Below are positions 18,479 to 28,600 of a stretch of 64,000 bases of DNA, in pieces. The position numbers and the translations under genes were made by a program. Positions within the stretch are counted from its first letter, which is position 1. Every line of letters begins with the position of its first letter. This DNA is from Alphaproteobacteria bacterium (GTDB taxonomy: Bacteria; Pseudomonadota; Alphaproteobacteria; CACIAM-22H2): NCBI GenBank assembly GCA_017308135.1, contig JAFKFM010000008.1, positions 963,481 through 1,027,480 of the forward strand, written 5' to 3'. The notes under the pieces are model-generated. The model did no database searches. It was given only the letters and a program-made list of their open reading frames with translations, and was not told where the DNA came from.

Positions 18479-19633
18479 CTATCCAGCCTTCTTGATCCAA
18501 TTTTCCGCCTTGCGGCGGGCGGTCCTGTCGAGTTCAGCGACCGCATCCAGATCGCCCGGGGCGGCCGGACGATCCTCGGCGAGAACCGCTTCCACGCAAG
18601 CGACGATATCGAGAAACCCGATCCGTCGCGCCAGGAAAGCCGCCACCGCCACTTCGTTGGCCGCGTTCAGCAATGTAGGTGCGGCCCCGCCCTCCCGCAA
18701 GGCGTCTCGGGCGATCCGAAGGGCCGGAAAACGTTCAAAATCAGGATCTTCGAACGTCAAGTTCGCTGATTTCTTGAAATCCAAGCGCGGCACGGGGGCG
18801 GCCATCCGGTCGGGCCAGGCCAGCGCCACGGCGATGGGGGTGCGCATATCGGGCGTGCCGAGCTGGGCGAGGATCGAGCCATCGATATACTCGACCATCG
18901 AATGCACGACCGATTGGGGATGGACGATAACGTCGATCCGCTCCGCTCCGACGGGAAAAAGGAACATCGCCTCAATGGTTTCGAGGCCTTTGTTCATCAT
19001 AGTTGCAGAGTCGACGGAGATCTTCGCCCCCATCGACCAATTGGGATGTGCCACCGCCTGCTCGGGTGTCACGTCGCGCATCTGATCCAGCGTGCGGGTG
19101 CGGAACGGCCCGCCCGACGCCGTCAGAATCAGCCGGATGACTTTGTCGGCCCGCGCGGGTTCGAAGACCTGGAAGATCGCCGAATGCTCGCTATCGACCG
19201 GGATCAGCGTCGCGCCCGCCTTGGCGACTTCCCGGGTCATCAACGCGCCGGCGGAGACCAGGGTCTCCTTGTTGGCGAGGCCGATGGTCTTGCCCTGGCG
19301 GATGGCCGCGAGCGTGGGGGCAAGCCCCGCCGCCCCGACGATCGACGACATGACCCAATCGGCCGGCATCTGGGCGGCCTCGACGACGGCGTCCGGCCCG
19401 GCGGCGGCTTCGATCCCCGTCCCCGCCAAGGCGGCCTTGAGATCGTCATAGGCGGCCGGATCGGCCACCACCGCGCGCTTGGCCTTCAACGCCACGGCCT
19501 GGGCCGCCAGCGCCTTGACGTCGCGATGGGCGGTCAGCGCCTCGACCGCGAAACGATCGGGCTCGCGGGCCAGCAAATCGACCGTGCTGCGCCCGACCGA
19601 GCCTGTCGCGCCCAGCACCGTAACGCGCTTCAT
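18479..19633 (-). CDS. dxr: 1-deoxy-D-xylulose 5-phosphate reductoisomerase
   Basis: Dxr makes 2-C-methyl-D-erythritol 4-phosphate, the first committed step of the MEP isoprenoid route, using NADPH. The 384-residue protein starts with the nucleotide fold '[16 protein letters not shown]' and has '[10 protein letters not shown]' (metal ligands Asp and Glu), 'ASGGPFRT', '[17 protein letters not shown]' and '[12 protein letters not shown]'. The ATG at 19633 overlaps the cdsA stop as ATGA; a second in-frame ATG at 19639 would add only Met-Ala. The isoprenoid product feeds the neighbouring uppS. Confidence 0.96.
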   Translation of the reverse strand: MKRVTVLGATGSVGRSTVDLLAREPDRFAVEALTAHRDVKALAAQAVALKAKRAVVADPAAYDDLKAALAGTGIEAAAGPDAVVEAAQMPADWVMSSIVGAAGLAPTLAAIRQGKTIGLANKETLVSAGALMTREVAKAGATLIPVDSEHSAIFQVFEPARADKVIRLILTASGGPFRTRTLDQMRDVTPEQAVAHPNWSMGAKISVDSATMMNKGLETIEAMFLFPVGAERIDVIVHPQSVVHSMVEYIDGSILAQLGTPDMRTPIAVALAWPDRMAAPVPRLDFKKSANLTFEDPDFERFPALRIARDALREGGAAPTLLNAANEVAVAAFLARRIGFLDIVACVEAVLAEDRPAAPGDLDAVAELDRTARRKAENWIKKAG

Positions 19634-20436
19634 CGCCATGCCAGCACCGCCCCGCCGGTGACCCATTGGAACAGGGCGAAGGCGGCGGCGGCCGTCAGCA
19701 GCCCGTCCACGCGGTCGAACAAGCCGCCATGGCCGGGGATCAGCTTGCCGCTGTCCTTCACCCCGAAATGACGCTTCACGAAGGATTCGAGCAGATCGCC
19801 GCCCTGCGCCACCACCGCGATCGCGGCACCCGCGAACGCCAAGCGCCAGCCCGACGGGCCGGTGGGCGCAAGCCAGCCGGCGACCGGTGCCACGAGGGCC
19901 GCGCAAGTCATGCCGCCGATCAATCCGGCCCAAGTTTTGTTCGGCGACAGGGCGGGCGCGAGCTTGGGGCCCCCGATGCCGCGCCCGGCGAAAAAGGCGC
20001 CCGTATCGGTCGCCCAAACGCACGCCATCAGCCACAGAATGGTTTCGAGCCCGGCGAGGTCGTAGCCGCGCAGCCAGATCAGCGCCACGATCGGCAGACC
20101 GATATAGAGCGGTCCCGCCGCCAGCCAGCGCGGATGGCCGCGCTTGCCGCCCTCGGCCACCAAGAACACGCCGATGGCGCCGGCGATGCACACGAGCAGG
20201 GCGAGCGCGAAACGTTCGTCGGTCGCGACGGCCCCCGCCGCCAGCACGACGAAGGCGATGGCGAGGCCGGAGATGCCGAAACGCCCCTCGCCCACCAGCC
20301 GCGTCCATTCCCATGCGAGAACGGCGCCGCACAAGGCCAGCATCAATTCGAAAGATTCGCGCCCCGAAAACAAACCGAGCAGCGCCAGGATCAGCATCAC
20401 GATCCCGGACAGGATCCGTTTGCGCAGCGCGCTCAT
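19630..20436 (-). CDS. cdsA: Phosphatidate cytidylyltransferase (CDP-diglyceride synthase)
   Basis: CdsA activates phosphatidic acid with CTP, giving CDP-diacylglycerol for all phospholipids. The 268-residue integral membrane protein has about eight hydrophobic helices and the complete signature near the C-terminus, '[20 protein letters not shown]' followed by GLFDRVD, which binds the metal ions. The start at 20436 overlaps the uppS stop (ATGA), and its stop overlaps dxr in the same way. The longer open frame upstream lies within uppS. Confidence 0.95.
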   Translation of the reverse strand: MSALRKRILSGIVMLILALLGLFSGRESFELMLALCGAVLAWEWTRLVGEGRFGISGLAIAFVVLAAGAVATDERFALALLVCIAGAIGVFLVAEGGKRGHPRWLAAGPLYIGLPIVALIWLRGYDLAGLETILWLMACVWATDTGAFFAGRGIGGPKLAPALSPNKTWAGLIGGMTCAALVAPVAGWLAPTGPSGWRLAFAGAAIAVVAQGGDLLESFVKRHFGVKDSGKLIPGHGGLFDRVDGLLTAAAAFALFQWVTGGAVLAWR

Positions 20437-21152
20437 CCCACGATGGCGCCGTAGCGCCGATCGCGTTTGCCGAATTCGGCGATCGCCGCTTCGAAATGCG
20501 GGCGGTCGAAATCCGGCCACAGCACGTCGAGGAAGACGAACTCGGTATAGGCCGCCTGCCACAGCAGGAAGTTGGAGATGCGCTTCTCCCCGCTCGTGCG
20601 CACCAGCAGATCCGGATCGGGGATATCGCTGGTGTAGAGATACTTGGCGATATCCGCTTCGCCGATCGTCTCGGGATCGATTTCGCCCGCCTTGGCGGCA
20701 TGCGCCAGCGCGCGGGCCGCGCGCGCGATCTCGGCCCTGGCGCCGTAGGACAGCGCGATGATGAAATCGAGCCGGGTGTTCGCCTCGGTCGTGCGTTCGG
20801 CCTGCTCGATGAGCGTGACGATATCCGGCGCCAATCGCGCGCGGTCGCCGATCACGCGCACGCGTACACCTTGCTTGTGCAACTCGGCGATCTCGGAGCG
20901 CAGATAATTGCGCAACAACGCCATCAGATCGGTGATTTCGTCGAGCGGGCGTTTCCAATTCTCCGACGAAAAGCCGAACAGCGTGAGGTAACGCACGCCC
21001 AGCTCGCCCGCGGACTTGACCGCGCGGCGCACGGCATCGGCCCCGCGCTTATGGCCCGCCACGCGCGGCAGGCCGCGGGATTTCGCCCAGCGGCCATTGC
21101 CGTCCATGATGATCGCGACGTGTTTGGGAACGGCGCGGGGCTCGGCGGTCAT
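20433..21152 (-). CDS. uppS: Undecaprenyl diphosphate synthase (cis-prenyltransferase)
   Basis: UppS extends farnesyl diphosphate with eight isopentenyl units to the C55 carrier for peptidoglycan and O-antigen. The 239-residue protein shows '[20 protein letters not shown]' (catalytic Asp, phosphate-binding Arg), '[12 protein letters not shown]' and the C-terminal '[20 protein letters not shown]' with the two Arg that bind isopentenyl diphosphate. The start at 21152 gives the family length (E. coli 253); the upstream frame has no homology. It follows frr by 34 bp and overlaps cdsA by four. Confidence 0.96.
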   Translation of the reverse strand: MTAEPRAVPKHVAIIMDGNGRWAKSRGLPRVAGHKRGADAVRRAVKSAGELGVRYLTLFGFSSENWKRPLDEITDLMALLRNYLRSEIAELHKQGVRVRVIGDRARLAPDIVTLIEQAERTTEANTRLDFIIALSYGARAEIARAARALAHAAKAGEIDPETIGEADIAKYLYTSDIPDPDLLVRTSGEKRISNFLLWQAAYTEFVFLDVLWPDFDRPHFEAAIAEFGKRDRRYGAIVG

Positions 21153-21186
21153 CGACCGTCCTCGACGTTGGAGAGCGAGCGGCGGA

Positions 21187-21747
21187 TCAAACCGCCATGA
21201 TGTCCTTTTCCTTGGCCGCGAGCTGCTCATCGATCTTCTTGATGAACTCGTCGGTTAGGGCTTGGAACTGGGTCTGCGCCTTGCGGTTCTCGTCCTCGGT
21301 CTGCTTGCCGTCCTTCAGCGCCGCCTTCAGACCGTCCATGCCGTCGCGACGGACGTTGCGGATGGAAACCCGCGCCGCCTCGGCGTAGTTCTTCGCGACC
21401 TTGGAGAGTTCCTTGCGGCGCTCTTCGGTCATCGGCGGCATCGGGATGCGGATCGACTGACCTTCGGTCATCGGGTTCAAACCGAGATTGGCCTCGCGGA
21501 TCGCCTTCTCGACCGACTTCACCAGGCCCTTGTCCCAGACCTGAACCGACAGCATGCGCGGCTCGGGCACCGAAACGGTGGCGCATTGCGACAGCGGCAT
21601 CGCGCTGCCATAGGCTTCGACCGTCACGGGATCGAGCATGTTGGCGTTGGCGCGGCCGGTGCGAAGTCCGGAGAATTCCTTCTTCAGCACGTCCATCGAG
21701 CCGTTCATACGGCGGCGCAGTTCTTCGATATCGGCGGTGGCGGACAT
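21187..21747 (-). CDS. frr: Ribosome-recycling factor
   Basis: RRF splits the post-termination ribosome together with EF-G. The 186-residue protein has the three-helix bundle domain, including the conserved '[20 protein letters not shown]' and '[11 protein letters not shown]', and the C-terminal '[15 protein letters not shown]' and '[19 protein letters not shown]'. Length matches the family (185). It is placed 36 bp after pyrH in the conserved order rpsB-tsf-pyrH-frr. Confidence 0.97.
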   Translation of the reverse strand: MSATADIEELRRRMNGSMDVLKKEFSGLRTGRANANMLDPVTVEAYGSAMPLSQCATVSVPEPRMLSVQVWDKGLVKSVEKAIREANLGLNPMTEGQSIRIPMPPMTEERRKELSKVAKNYAEAARVSIRNVRRDGMDGLKAALKDGKQTEDENRKAQTQFQALTDEFIKKIDEQLAAKEKDIMAV

Positions 21748-21783
21748 GGTCTCGTTCCCCTATTGCGACAGGCCTGACGCGCG

Positions 21784-22506
21784 TCAGTCGGCGACGAGCG
21801 TGTGGCGGCCTTTGCCTTTCATGACCTCGGCGAATCCGCCGGGATTCTGGATCGAAAACACGAGGATGGGAATGCGGTTTTCGCGGGCGAGCGCGATCGC
21901 CGCGGCGTCCATGACGCCCAGATCGCGTTCGAGCACTTCCTTGTAGCCGAGCTTGTCGTAGCGCTTGGCCTTCTTGTCCTTGTTCGGATCGGCCGAGTAG
22001 ACGCCGTCGACCTTCGTGCCCTTCAGCAGCGCGTCGCAGCCCATTTCGGAGGCGCGCAACGCCGCCGCGGTATCGGTCGTGAAGAACGGATTGCCCGTGC
22101 CCGCACCGAAGATCACGACGCGGCCCTTTTCCATATGGCGCATGGCGCGCCGGCGGATATAGGGCTCGCAGATCGACGCCATCGGAATGGCCGACTGCAC
22201 GCGCGTGGTGACGCCGATACCTTCAAGCGCGTTCTGCAAGGCGAGCGCGTTGATGACGGTCGCCAACATGCCCATGTAATCGCCATGGGCGCGCTCGACG
22301 CCCTTCTTGGCCCCGGCGAGGCCCCGGAAGATGTTCCCGCCGCCGATCACCAGGCAGACTTCGATGCCTAGATCGCGGACTTCCTTCACATCGGCCGCGA
22401 TACGGTCGATGGTTTCGGGGTGCAGGCCGAGCCCCGCGGGCCCGGCCAGCACTTCGCCCGAAATCTTCAGCAGCACGCGTTTGTACTTCGACGAGGCCTT
22501 AGCCAT
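21784..22506 (-). CDS. pyrH: Uridylate kinase
   Basis: PyrH phosphorylates UMP to UDP, the branch point for pyrimidine nucleotides and for the UDP-sugars used by the lpx genes downstream. The 240-residue amino acid kinase-fold protein has '[11 protein letters not shown]' (phosphate loop), '[10 protein letters not shown]' and '[17 protein letters not shown]'. Length equals that of E. coli PyrH (241). It lies 23 bp after tsf. Confidence 0.97.
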   Translation of the reverse strand: MAKASSKYKRVLLKISGEVLAGPAGLGLHPETIDRIAADVKEVRDLGIEVCLVIGGGNIFRGLAGAKKGVERAHGDYMGMLATVINALALQNALEGIGVTTRVQSAIPMASICEPYIRRRAMRHMEKGRVVIFGAGTGNPFFTTDTAAALRASEMGCDALLKGTKVDGVYSADPNKDKKAKRYDKLGYKEVLERDLGVMDAAAIALARENRIPILVFSIQNPGGFAEVMKGKGRHTLVAD

Positions 22507-22529
22507 TCGCGCGCTCCTGTCGTTGGTGT

Positions 22530-23453
22530 TTAGGACTTGAGCTGAGCCGCGACTTCCGCCGCGAAGTCTTCCGACTTCTTCTCGATGCCTTCGCCCAGAC
22601 CGTAGCGCACGAAGCCCTTGAGGGCGACGGCGGTGCCGAGGTCCTTGCCCGCCTTCGCGACCACGTCCTTCACGCGGGTCTCGCCGTCGACGACGTAGAC
22701 CTGCTCGAGCAGCACGGTTTCCTCGTAGTACTTGCGCACGCGGCCTTCGACCATCTTCTCGACGACGGCCGGCGCCTTGCCCGACGCAGCGGCCTGCTCG
22801 GCGAGCACGGCCTTCTCGCGCGCCAGCACCGCCGGATCGACCGAGGTGATGTCGAGCGATTGCGGGTTCGCGGCGGCGATGTGCATGGCGATTTGCTTGC
22901 CCAGCGCCGTCAGCTTCTCCTTGTCGCCCGTGCTTTCCAACGCGACGAGCACGCCGATCTTGCCCAGGCCCGCCGACACCGACGAGTGGACATAGGTCGC
23001 GACCACGCCGTCCGACACGCTCAGCGACGCCGTGCGGCGCAGCGACATGTTCTCGCCGATCTTGGCGACGAGTGCGGTCAGCGCGTCGGCCGCGGTGCCG
23101 CCCGAGGGCAGCGCCGCGGTCTTCAGTTTTTCGACGTCGCCGCCGGCCGACAGCGCCGCCGTGGCGGCTTCGCGCACGAAGGCCTGGAACGCATCGTTGC
23201 GCGCGACGAAGTCGGTTTCCGAGTTGACCTCGAGCACCGCGCCCGTCTTGCCGTTCGACGCGACGCCGATCAGGCCTTCGGCCGCGATGCGGCCGGCCTT
23301 CTTGGCGGCCGCGGCGAGGCCCTTCTTGCGCAGCCAGTCGACGGCGCCTTCGATGTCGCCGCCGTTTTCGGTCAGCGCACGCTTGCAGTCCATCATGCCG
23401 GCACCGCTTTTTTCGCGCAGTTCCTTCACGAGAGCGGCGGTAATCTCGGCCAT
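22530..23453 (-). CDS. tsf: Elongation factor Ts
   Basis: EF-Ts recharges EF-Tu with GTP. The 307-residue protein starts '[20 protein letters not shown]' followed by MDCK, the UBA-like N-terminal domain, then '[11 protein letters not shown]' (the core that inserts into EF-Tu) and the coiled-coil and C-terminal modules. It follows rpsB by 52 bp, the nearly universal partner. Confidence 0.97.
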   Translation of the reverse strand: MAEITAALVKELREKSGAGMMDCKRALTENGGDIEGAVDWLRKKGLAAAAKKAGRIAAEGLIGVASNGKTGAVLEVNSETDFVARNDAFQAFVREAATAALSAGGDVEKLKTAALPSGGTAADALTALVAKIGENMSLRRTASLSVSDGVVATYVHSSVSAGLGKIGVLVALESTGDKEKLTALGKQIAMHIAAANPQSLDITSVDPAVLAREKAVLAEQAAASGKAPAVVEKMVEGRVRKYYEETVLLEQVYVVDGETRVKDVVAKAGKDLGTAVALKGFVRYGLGEGIEKKSEDFAAEVAAQLKS

Positions 23454-23505
23454 GTTCGTCCTCTAACGTATTCGATATTGGGAAAGCGGAAAGGAAACCT
23501 CGGCC

Positions 23506-24384
23506 TTATTCGGCCGAGGCCTTTTCCTTCGCGGGCTTCTTGGCGCGCGGCTTCTTGGGCTTGGCTTCGGCCGCGGCGGCCGCGTCCTTGTCGGGCACCG
23601 CCTCGCCTTCGGCCGGCGCGGCCGGAGCTTCGGAGACGGCTTCCACCGGCGCTTCGACCGCGGCGCCGACGTCGACGCCGGCGGCCTTCATTTCGGCCTG
23701 CAAGCCGTCGAGCACCGCGCCCGCCATCAGATCGCAATAGGTCTGGATGGCGCGCAGCGCGTCGTCGTTACCCGGCACCGGGAAGGTGACGCCCTTGGGA
23801 TCCGAGTTCGAATCCAGGATCGCGATGACCGGAATGCCCAGACGGCGCGCTTCCTCGACCGCGATCGACTCCTTGTTGGTGTCGATGATGAACAGCAGGT
23901 CGGGCAGACCGCCCATTTCCTTGATGCCGCCCAGCGAACGCTCGAGCTTTTCCTTCTCGCGCGTCATGTAGAGCATTTCTTTCTTCGTGAGGCCCACGGC
24001 GACGCTGTCGCCGCCCAGACGCTCGTCGATCTCGCGCAGACGCTTGATCGAGTTCGAGATCGTCTTCCAGTTGGTGAGCATGCCGCCCAGCCAACGGTGG
24101 TTCACGTAATACTGGCCGCAACGCTTGGCGGCTTCGGCCACCGGATCCTGCGCCTGGCGCTTCGTGCCGACGAACAGCACGCGACCGCCGCGCGAGACGA
24201 CGTCGCGCGCCGCCTGCAAAGCGGCGTCGAGCAGCGGCACGGTCTGCTGCAGGTCGATGATGTGAATGTTGTTGCGCACGCCGAACAGGTACGGCGCCAT
24301 TTTCGGGTTCCAGCGACGGGTCTGGTGGCCGAAATGCACGCCCGCTTCGAGCAGCTGACGCATCGTGTAAGACGGAATCGCCAT
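23506..24384 (-). CDS. rpsB: 30S ribosomal protein S2 with acidic/basic C-terminal extension
   Basis: S2 joins the small subunit late and is needed for S1 binding. The 292-residue protein has the canonical start '[20 protein letters not shown]', the '[18 protein letters not shown]' segment and the P-loop-like '[11 protein letters not shown]'. E. coli S2 has 241 residues; the excess is a C-terminal tail from about 235 that is first Ala/Glu rich and then Lys rich ('[18 protein letters not shown]'). The ATG at 24384 was chosen by homology and follows GAAAGGAT; the open frame beyond it is the leader. It heads the long envelope operon. Confidence 0.97.
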   Translation of the reverse strand: MAIPSYTMRQLLEAGVHFGHQTRRWNPKMAPYLFGVRNNIHIIDLQQTVPLLDAALQAARDVVSRGGRVLFVGTKRQAQDPVAEAAKRCGQYYVNHRWLGGMLTNWKTISNSIKRLREIDERLGGDSVAVGLTKKEMLYMTREKEKLERSLGGIKEMGGLPDLLFIIDTNKESIAVEEARRLGIPVIAILDSNSDPKGVTFPVPGNDDALRAIQTYCDLMAGAVLDGLQAEMKAAGVDVGAAVEAPVEAVSEAPAAPAEGEAVPDKDAAAAAEAKPKKPRAKKPAKEKASAE

Positions 24385-24575
24385 AAGCGAGGTATCCTTT
24401 CTCCGGTTGATCCGCCGCGGGACGAGCACCGGGTTCCCCAAGGGAACCGGCACCGGAACGGCCTCCGGCCTATGGCGCCGGAAGACGGAAAGTCCCGCGT
24501 GAGGGTTTGTCGCCAATCGGGCAGGATGCCCGGTGACGCGGGCAGGCATGTACCCCACCCCTCCATGCTTTGCAA
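24385..24575 (-). promoter_or_regulatory. rpsB promoter and structured leader
   Basis: On the - strand, TTGCAA (24570-24575), 17-base spacer, TACATG (24547-24552) is a plausible but weak promoter, giving a leader of about 155 nt before rpsB. The leader contains a perfect hairpin, GGTTCCC-TTG-GGGAACC, flanked by further GC-rich arms. S2 is known to repress its own operon in several bacteria by binding such a leader; that this one does is inference. Confidence 0.35.
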
Positions 24576-24647
24576 GCGCGGCCTATGGGTAATTAATTAC
24601 CTCGAATTTCCCGATCCGGCTTCAGGCGCCATTCAGCCCGGCTTGGC

Positions 24648-25118
24648 ATGGTTCGCCGCATGAACCCCGCATCCACCCAACTGCGCCCCGAACGGCCGGA
24701 GCTGCGCCGCCTGCTGGAATACTGGCAGGCGAAACGCCGCACACTCGGCCGCCTGCCGGCACGGGCGGATATCGACCCGTTGGAGATGCGCTTCGCGTTG
24801 GGCCATCTGATTTTGGCCGATGTCGAGCCCGGCAATCCGATCCGGTTCCGCCACCGCTTGATCGGCACGCGTATCGTTGAGCATGCGGGCTACGACGCGA
24901 CCGGACTCTATGTCGACGACATTCCTGATCAGGAACTGGCGCAGCGGCTTATCCAAACGTATCTCGACGTCGTCAAAACGCGCGAGCCGGCGCATGACCG
25001 CGTCGGCGGCATGGTCGGCGGGCGGGCGATAGACCTGGAAGTTCTTCGGCTGCCGCTGTCGGCGGACGGCGCGGCGATCGACATGGTACTGACCGGCGCC
25101 TATTTCAGGCGCATTTGA
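24648..25118 (+). CDS. PAS-like sensory domain protein
   Basis: A 156-residue protein built of a single PAS-type domain of the kind common in alphaproteobacteria (PF07310-like). The N-terminus has 'ELRRLLEYWQAKRR...RLPARADIDP', followed by 'LILADVEPGNPIRFRHRLIG' and 'RLPLSADGAAIDMVLTGAYF', which is the fold of this family. There is no output domain, kinase or HTH, so it may be a stand-alone sensor. The start may be 24648 or 24660 (Met-Asn-Pro); neither has a clear ribosome site. It ends one base before the convergent cyclic-nucleotide-binding gene. Confidence 0.75.
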   Translation: MVRRMNPASTQLRPERPELRRLLEYWQAKRRTLGRLPARADIDPLEMRFALGHLILADVEPGNPIRFRHRLIGTRIVEHAGYDATGLYVDDIPDQELAQRLIQTYLDVVKTREPAHDRVGGMVGGRAIDLEVLRLPLSADGAAIDMVLTGAYFRRI

Positions 25119-25119
25119 G

Positions 25120-25638
25120 TTACGCGGGCGGCAAACGCCGTTTGGCGTAGAAAATCAGCAGATCGGCGAGCGTGCCGAGGAATTCGTCGCCGCCGCGCGA
25201 GACGTTCTGCGTCAACTCCGCGCCGTCGATTAGCGCCGTCATTTCCGCGATCGTCGCGGCGTCCGGCGCGCCCTTCTCGCCGGGCTTGGCGAGACCGTGG
25301 GGCAACGTATCGCGCACGAATTCGATCAATCGCGCGAAAGTGCGATGGTCGTTTTCCGGCAAAGCGTCGAGCTTGCCGCGGAAGATCTTTTCGTCGAGCA
25401 GGAAGACCTTGCTGGGGATCAGCGCGCGCGCCGTCGCCATGCGCTTGCCGCCATCGACCAGCGAGAGTTCGCCGAAGATGCGCCCGGGCTGCACCTGCGC
25501 GATCGGCACGCGGGCGGCACCCTCGCCGCTGAACAGCTCGACCAAACCTTCGCGCAGCAGACACGCGAAATGGCCATCTTCACCTTGGGTGAAGATGATT
25601 TCGCCGGTCTTGTAGCTGCGGGTGAATTCCTCCGCCAT
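25120..25638 (-). CDS. Cyclic nucleotide-binding-fold protein without a DNA-binding domain
   Basis: The first 115 of 172 residues form a CRP-type beta roll: 'YKTGEIIFTQGEDG', 'FACLLREGLVELF' and the phosphate-binding cassette 'GRIFGELSLVDGGKRMATAR'. The cassette keeps Phe-Gly-Glu and the phosphate-binding Arg, but has Met where Ser or Thr is usual, so nucleotide binding is possible but unproven. The remaining 55 residues are helical with no helix-turn-helix, so it is not a CRP/FNR transcription factor. It lies 32 bp downstream of dnaE on the same strand and may be cotranscribed. Confidence 0.8.
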   Translation of the reverse strand: MAEEFTRSYKTGEIIFTQGEDGHFACLLREGLVELFSGEGAARVPIAQVQPGRIFGELSLVDGGKRMATARALIPSKVFLLDEKIFRGKLDALPENDHRTFARLIEFVRDTLPHGLAKPGEKGAPDAATIAEMTALIDGAELTQNVSRGGDEFLGTLADLLIFYAKRRLPPA

Positions 25639-25670
25639 GGCGGGGGAGAATAGCGACTATCGGGCGCGCG

Positions 25671-28600
25671 TCAAATCTCGGCGACTTCCAGGATGCCTGG
25701 GACTTGGCCCAGCGCTTGGCGGATCTCCGGCGTAATCGCGAAGGTTTCCTTCAAGCGGATCTCGACCTCCGCGCCTTCCGCACTGCGCACTTGGACGCGA
25801 ATTGCGCCTTTGCCCTTCTTGGCGTTGGCGACGACCTTGCGCAATTCCTCGACCGCGCCCGCATCGCCGATGCCGATGCGCAAGCCCGCCGCCGAATTCG
25901 CGACCTCCTGGTCCAGCGCTTTGATGTCGCTGGCCAGCAGGCGCACGTTCTCCTCCTCCACCCGCGCATCGGCATAGACGAGCAGCGGTTTGCCGCTGTC
26001 CAAAAGCTCGCGCGATTTCGCCAGCACTTCGGAGAAGATCATGATCTCGTAGGTGCCGCCCGCGTCGGACAATTGGGCGAAGGCGAATTTATTGCCCTTG
26101 GCGGAGGTGCGTTCCTTGCGGCCCAGCACCGTGCCGGCCAAGCGCACGCGCGTCGACCCGCCGGCGGCGAGGCTGCGCGCGATCTCGCCCGAGCGCACGA
26201 CGCCCAAACGCTTCAGCCCGACCGCGTAGGCGTCGAGCGGATGGGCGGCGAGATAGAAGCCCACGCTTTCGAACTCCGCCTGCAAGCGTTCGTGCAGGCT
26301 CCATTCCTTGACCTTGGGCAAGGGCGGATCGTTGGCGGCCGGACCGCCGGGCCCGCCGCCGAACAGATTGACCTGGTTGGTCTCGCGTTCTTCCGCCGTC
26401 GCTTGCGCGGTGCGCAGCAGCATTTCGATCGCGGCGAACACGCGCGCGCGGTTCGGATCGAGGCTGTCGAACGCGCCCGCCTTCACGAGGTTTTCGAGCT
26501 GGCGCTTATTGAGCTGGCGCGCGTCCATGCGCCGCGCCATGTCGAACAGCGATTTGAACGGCCCGTTCGCGTTGCGCTCGGCGACCAACGCTTCCATCGC
26601 GGCGAGGCCGACATTGCGCACGGCGGCGAGCGCGTAGCGCACCGCCCCCTTGCCCGCCGGGCCGTCCGGATATTCGACCGTGAACGCGGCTTCCGATTTG
26701 TTCACGTCCGGCGGCAGGATTTTGTAGCCGAGGCGCTCGACCTCCTGCCGGAACATATTGAGCTTGTCGGTGTTCGACAGATCGAGCGTCATCGACGCGG
26801 CGAAGAACTCGACCGGATGGTTCGCCTTCAGCCACGCCGTTTGATACGCGACGATCGCATACGCGGCCGCGTGGCTTTTGTTGAAGCCGTAGCCCGCGAA
26901 TTTATCGACGAGGTCGAAGATCGACGAGGCTTGCGTTTCGTCCACGCCGTTGGCGACCGCGCCATCGACGAAGATCTTCCGCTGGGCGTCCATCTCCGCC
27001 TTGATCTTCTTACCCATCGCGCGGCGCAGAAGGTCGGCACCGCCCAGCGAATAGCCGGACAGCACCTGCGCGATCTGCATCACCTGTTCCTGATAGATGA
27101 TGACCCCATAGGTCTCCTTCAGGATCGTTTCCAGCTTGGGATGGAGATAGTCCGGTTTCTCCGCCCCCTGCTTGACCGCGATGTATTTCGGGATGTTCTC
27201 CATCGGGCCCGGGCGGTAGAGCGCGACGAGCGCGATGATGTCCTCGATCCGGTCGGGACGCAGGCGGCGCACCGCGTCGCGCATGCCCGTACTTTCAAGC
27301 TGGAAGATGCCGACCGTGTCGCCTTTCGAGAGAAGCTCGTAGGACTTCCGGTCGTCGAGCGGCAGATGGTCGATATCGACCGTCACGTTCTTGCGCGCGA
27401 TCAACTCGACCGCACGCACGATCACGGTCAGCGTCTTCAAGCCGAGGAAGTCGAATTTGACCAGACCGGCTTTCTCGACGTCCTTCATGTTGAATTGCGT
27501 GACCGGCATCGAGGATCGCGGATCGCGATAGAGCGGCACCAATTCGTCGAGGGGCCGGTCGCCGATCACCACGCCGGCGGCGTGGGTCGAGGCGTGGCGA
27601 TAGAGGCCTTCGAGATTCTTCGCGATCTCCACGAGCCGCGCGACCGCTTCGTCGGCCGCGATCATCTCGCGCAAGGCGGGCTCGCCGTCGATCGCCTGTT
27701 GCAGCGTGACGGGTGCCGCCGGGTTATTCGGCACGAGTTTACAGATGCGATCGACCTGGCCGTAAGGCATGCCGAGCACGCGGCCCGTGTCGCGCAGCAC
27801 CGCGCGCGCTTGCAGCTTACCGAAGGTGATGATCTGCGCGACGCGGTCTTCGCCGTAAAGGCTTTGCACGTAGCGGATGACTTCGTCGCGCCGATCCTGA
27901 CAGAAATCGACGTCGAAGTCGGGCATCGACACGCGTTCGGGATTCAAAAAGCGTTCGAACAGCAGACCGAAGCGCAAGGGATCGAGATCGGTGATCGTCA
28001 GCGCCCACGCGACGACGGAGCCCGCCCCCGAGCCGCGGCCCGGGCCGACGGGAATGCCTTTCGCCTTCGCCCATTGGATGAAGTCGGCGACGATCAGGAA
28101 GTAACCCGGAAATCCCATCTGCACGATGATGTCGGACTCGAATTCGAGCCGCTTGAGATAGGGTTCGGCGATTTCCGCGCGCTTTGCGGCGTCCATATCG
28201 GACGTCCACACGTTTTCGATCAGGCGCTTCTCCAAACCTTCGCGCGCGAGGGCGCGCAGCGCGTCGGCCTCCGAAATCTCCTTGGCGCGCGACGAGCGCG
28301 GCAGGATCGGCTTGCGGCCGGAGAACCACCACGCGCAACGCTTGGCGACGACCAGCGTGTTGTCGATCGCCTCGGGCAGATCGGCGAACAACGCGCGCAT
28401 TTCGGCGGCGGTCTTGAAGCGATGTTCGGGCGTCAGGCGCCGGCGCTCGCGATCGGCGACGAAGCGCCCCTCGGCGATGCACAGCAGCGCGTCGTGCGCT
28501 TCGTACATGCCGGTACCCGCGAAATATACGCCGTTGGTCGCGACCAGCGGCAGGTCGCGCGCATAGGCAAGCTCGATCAGCGCTTCTTCGATCTTCGCTT

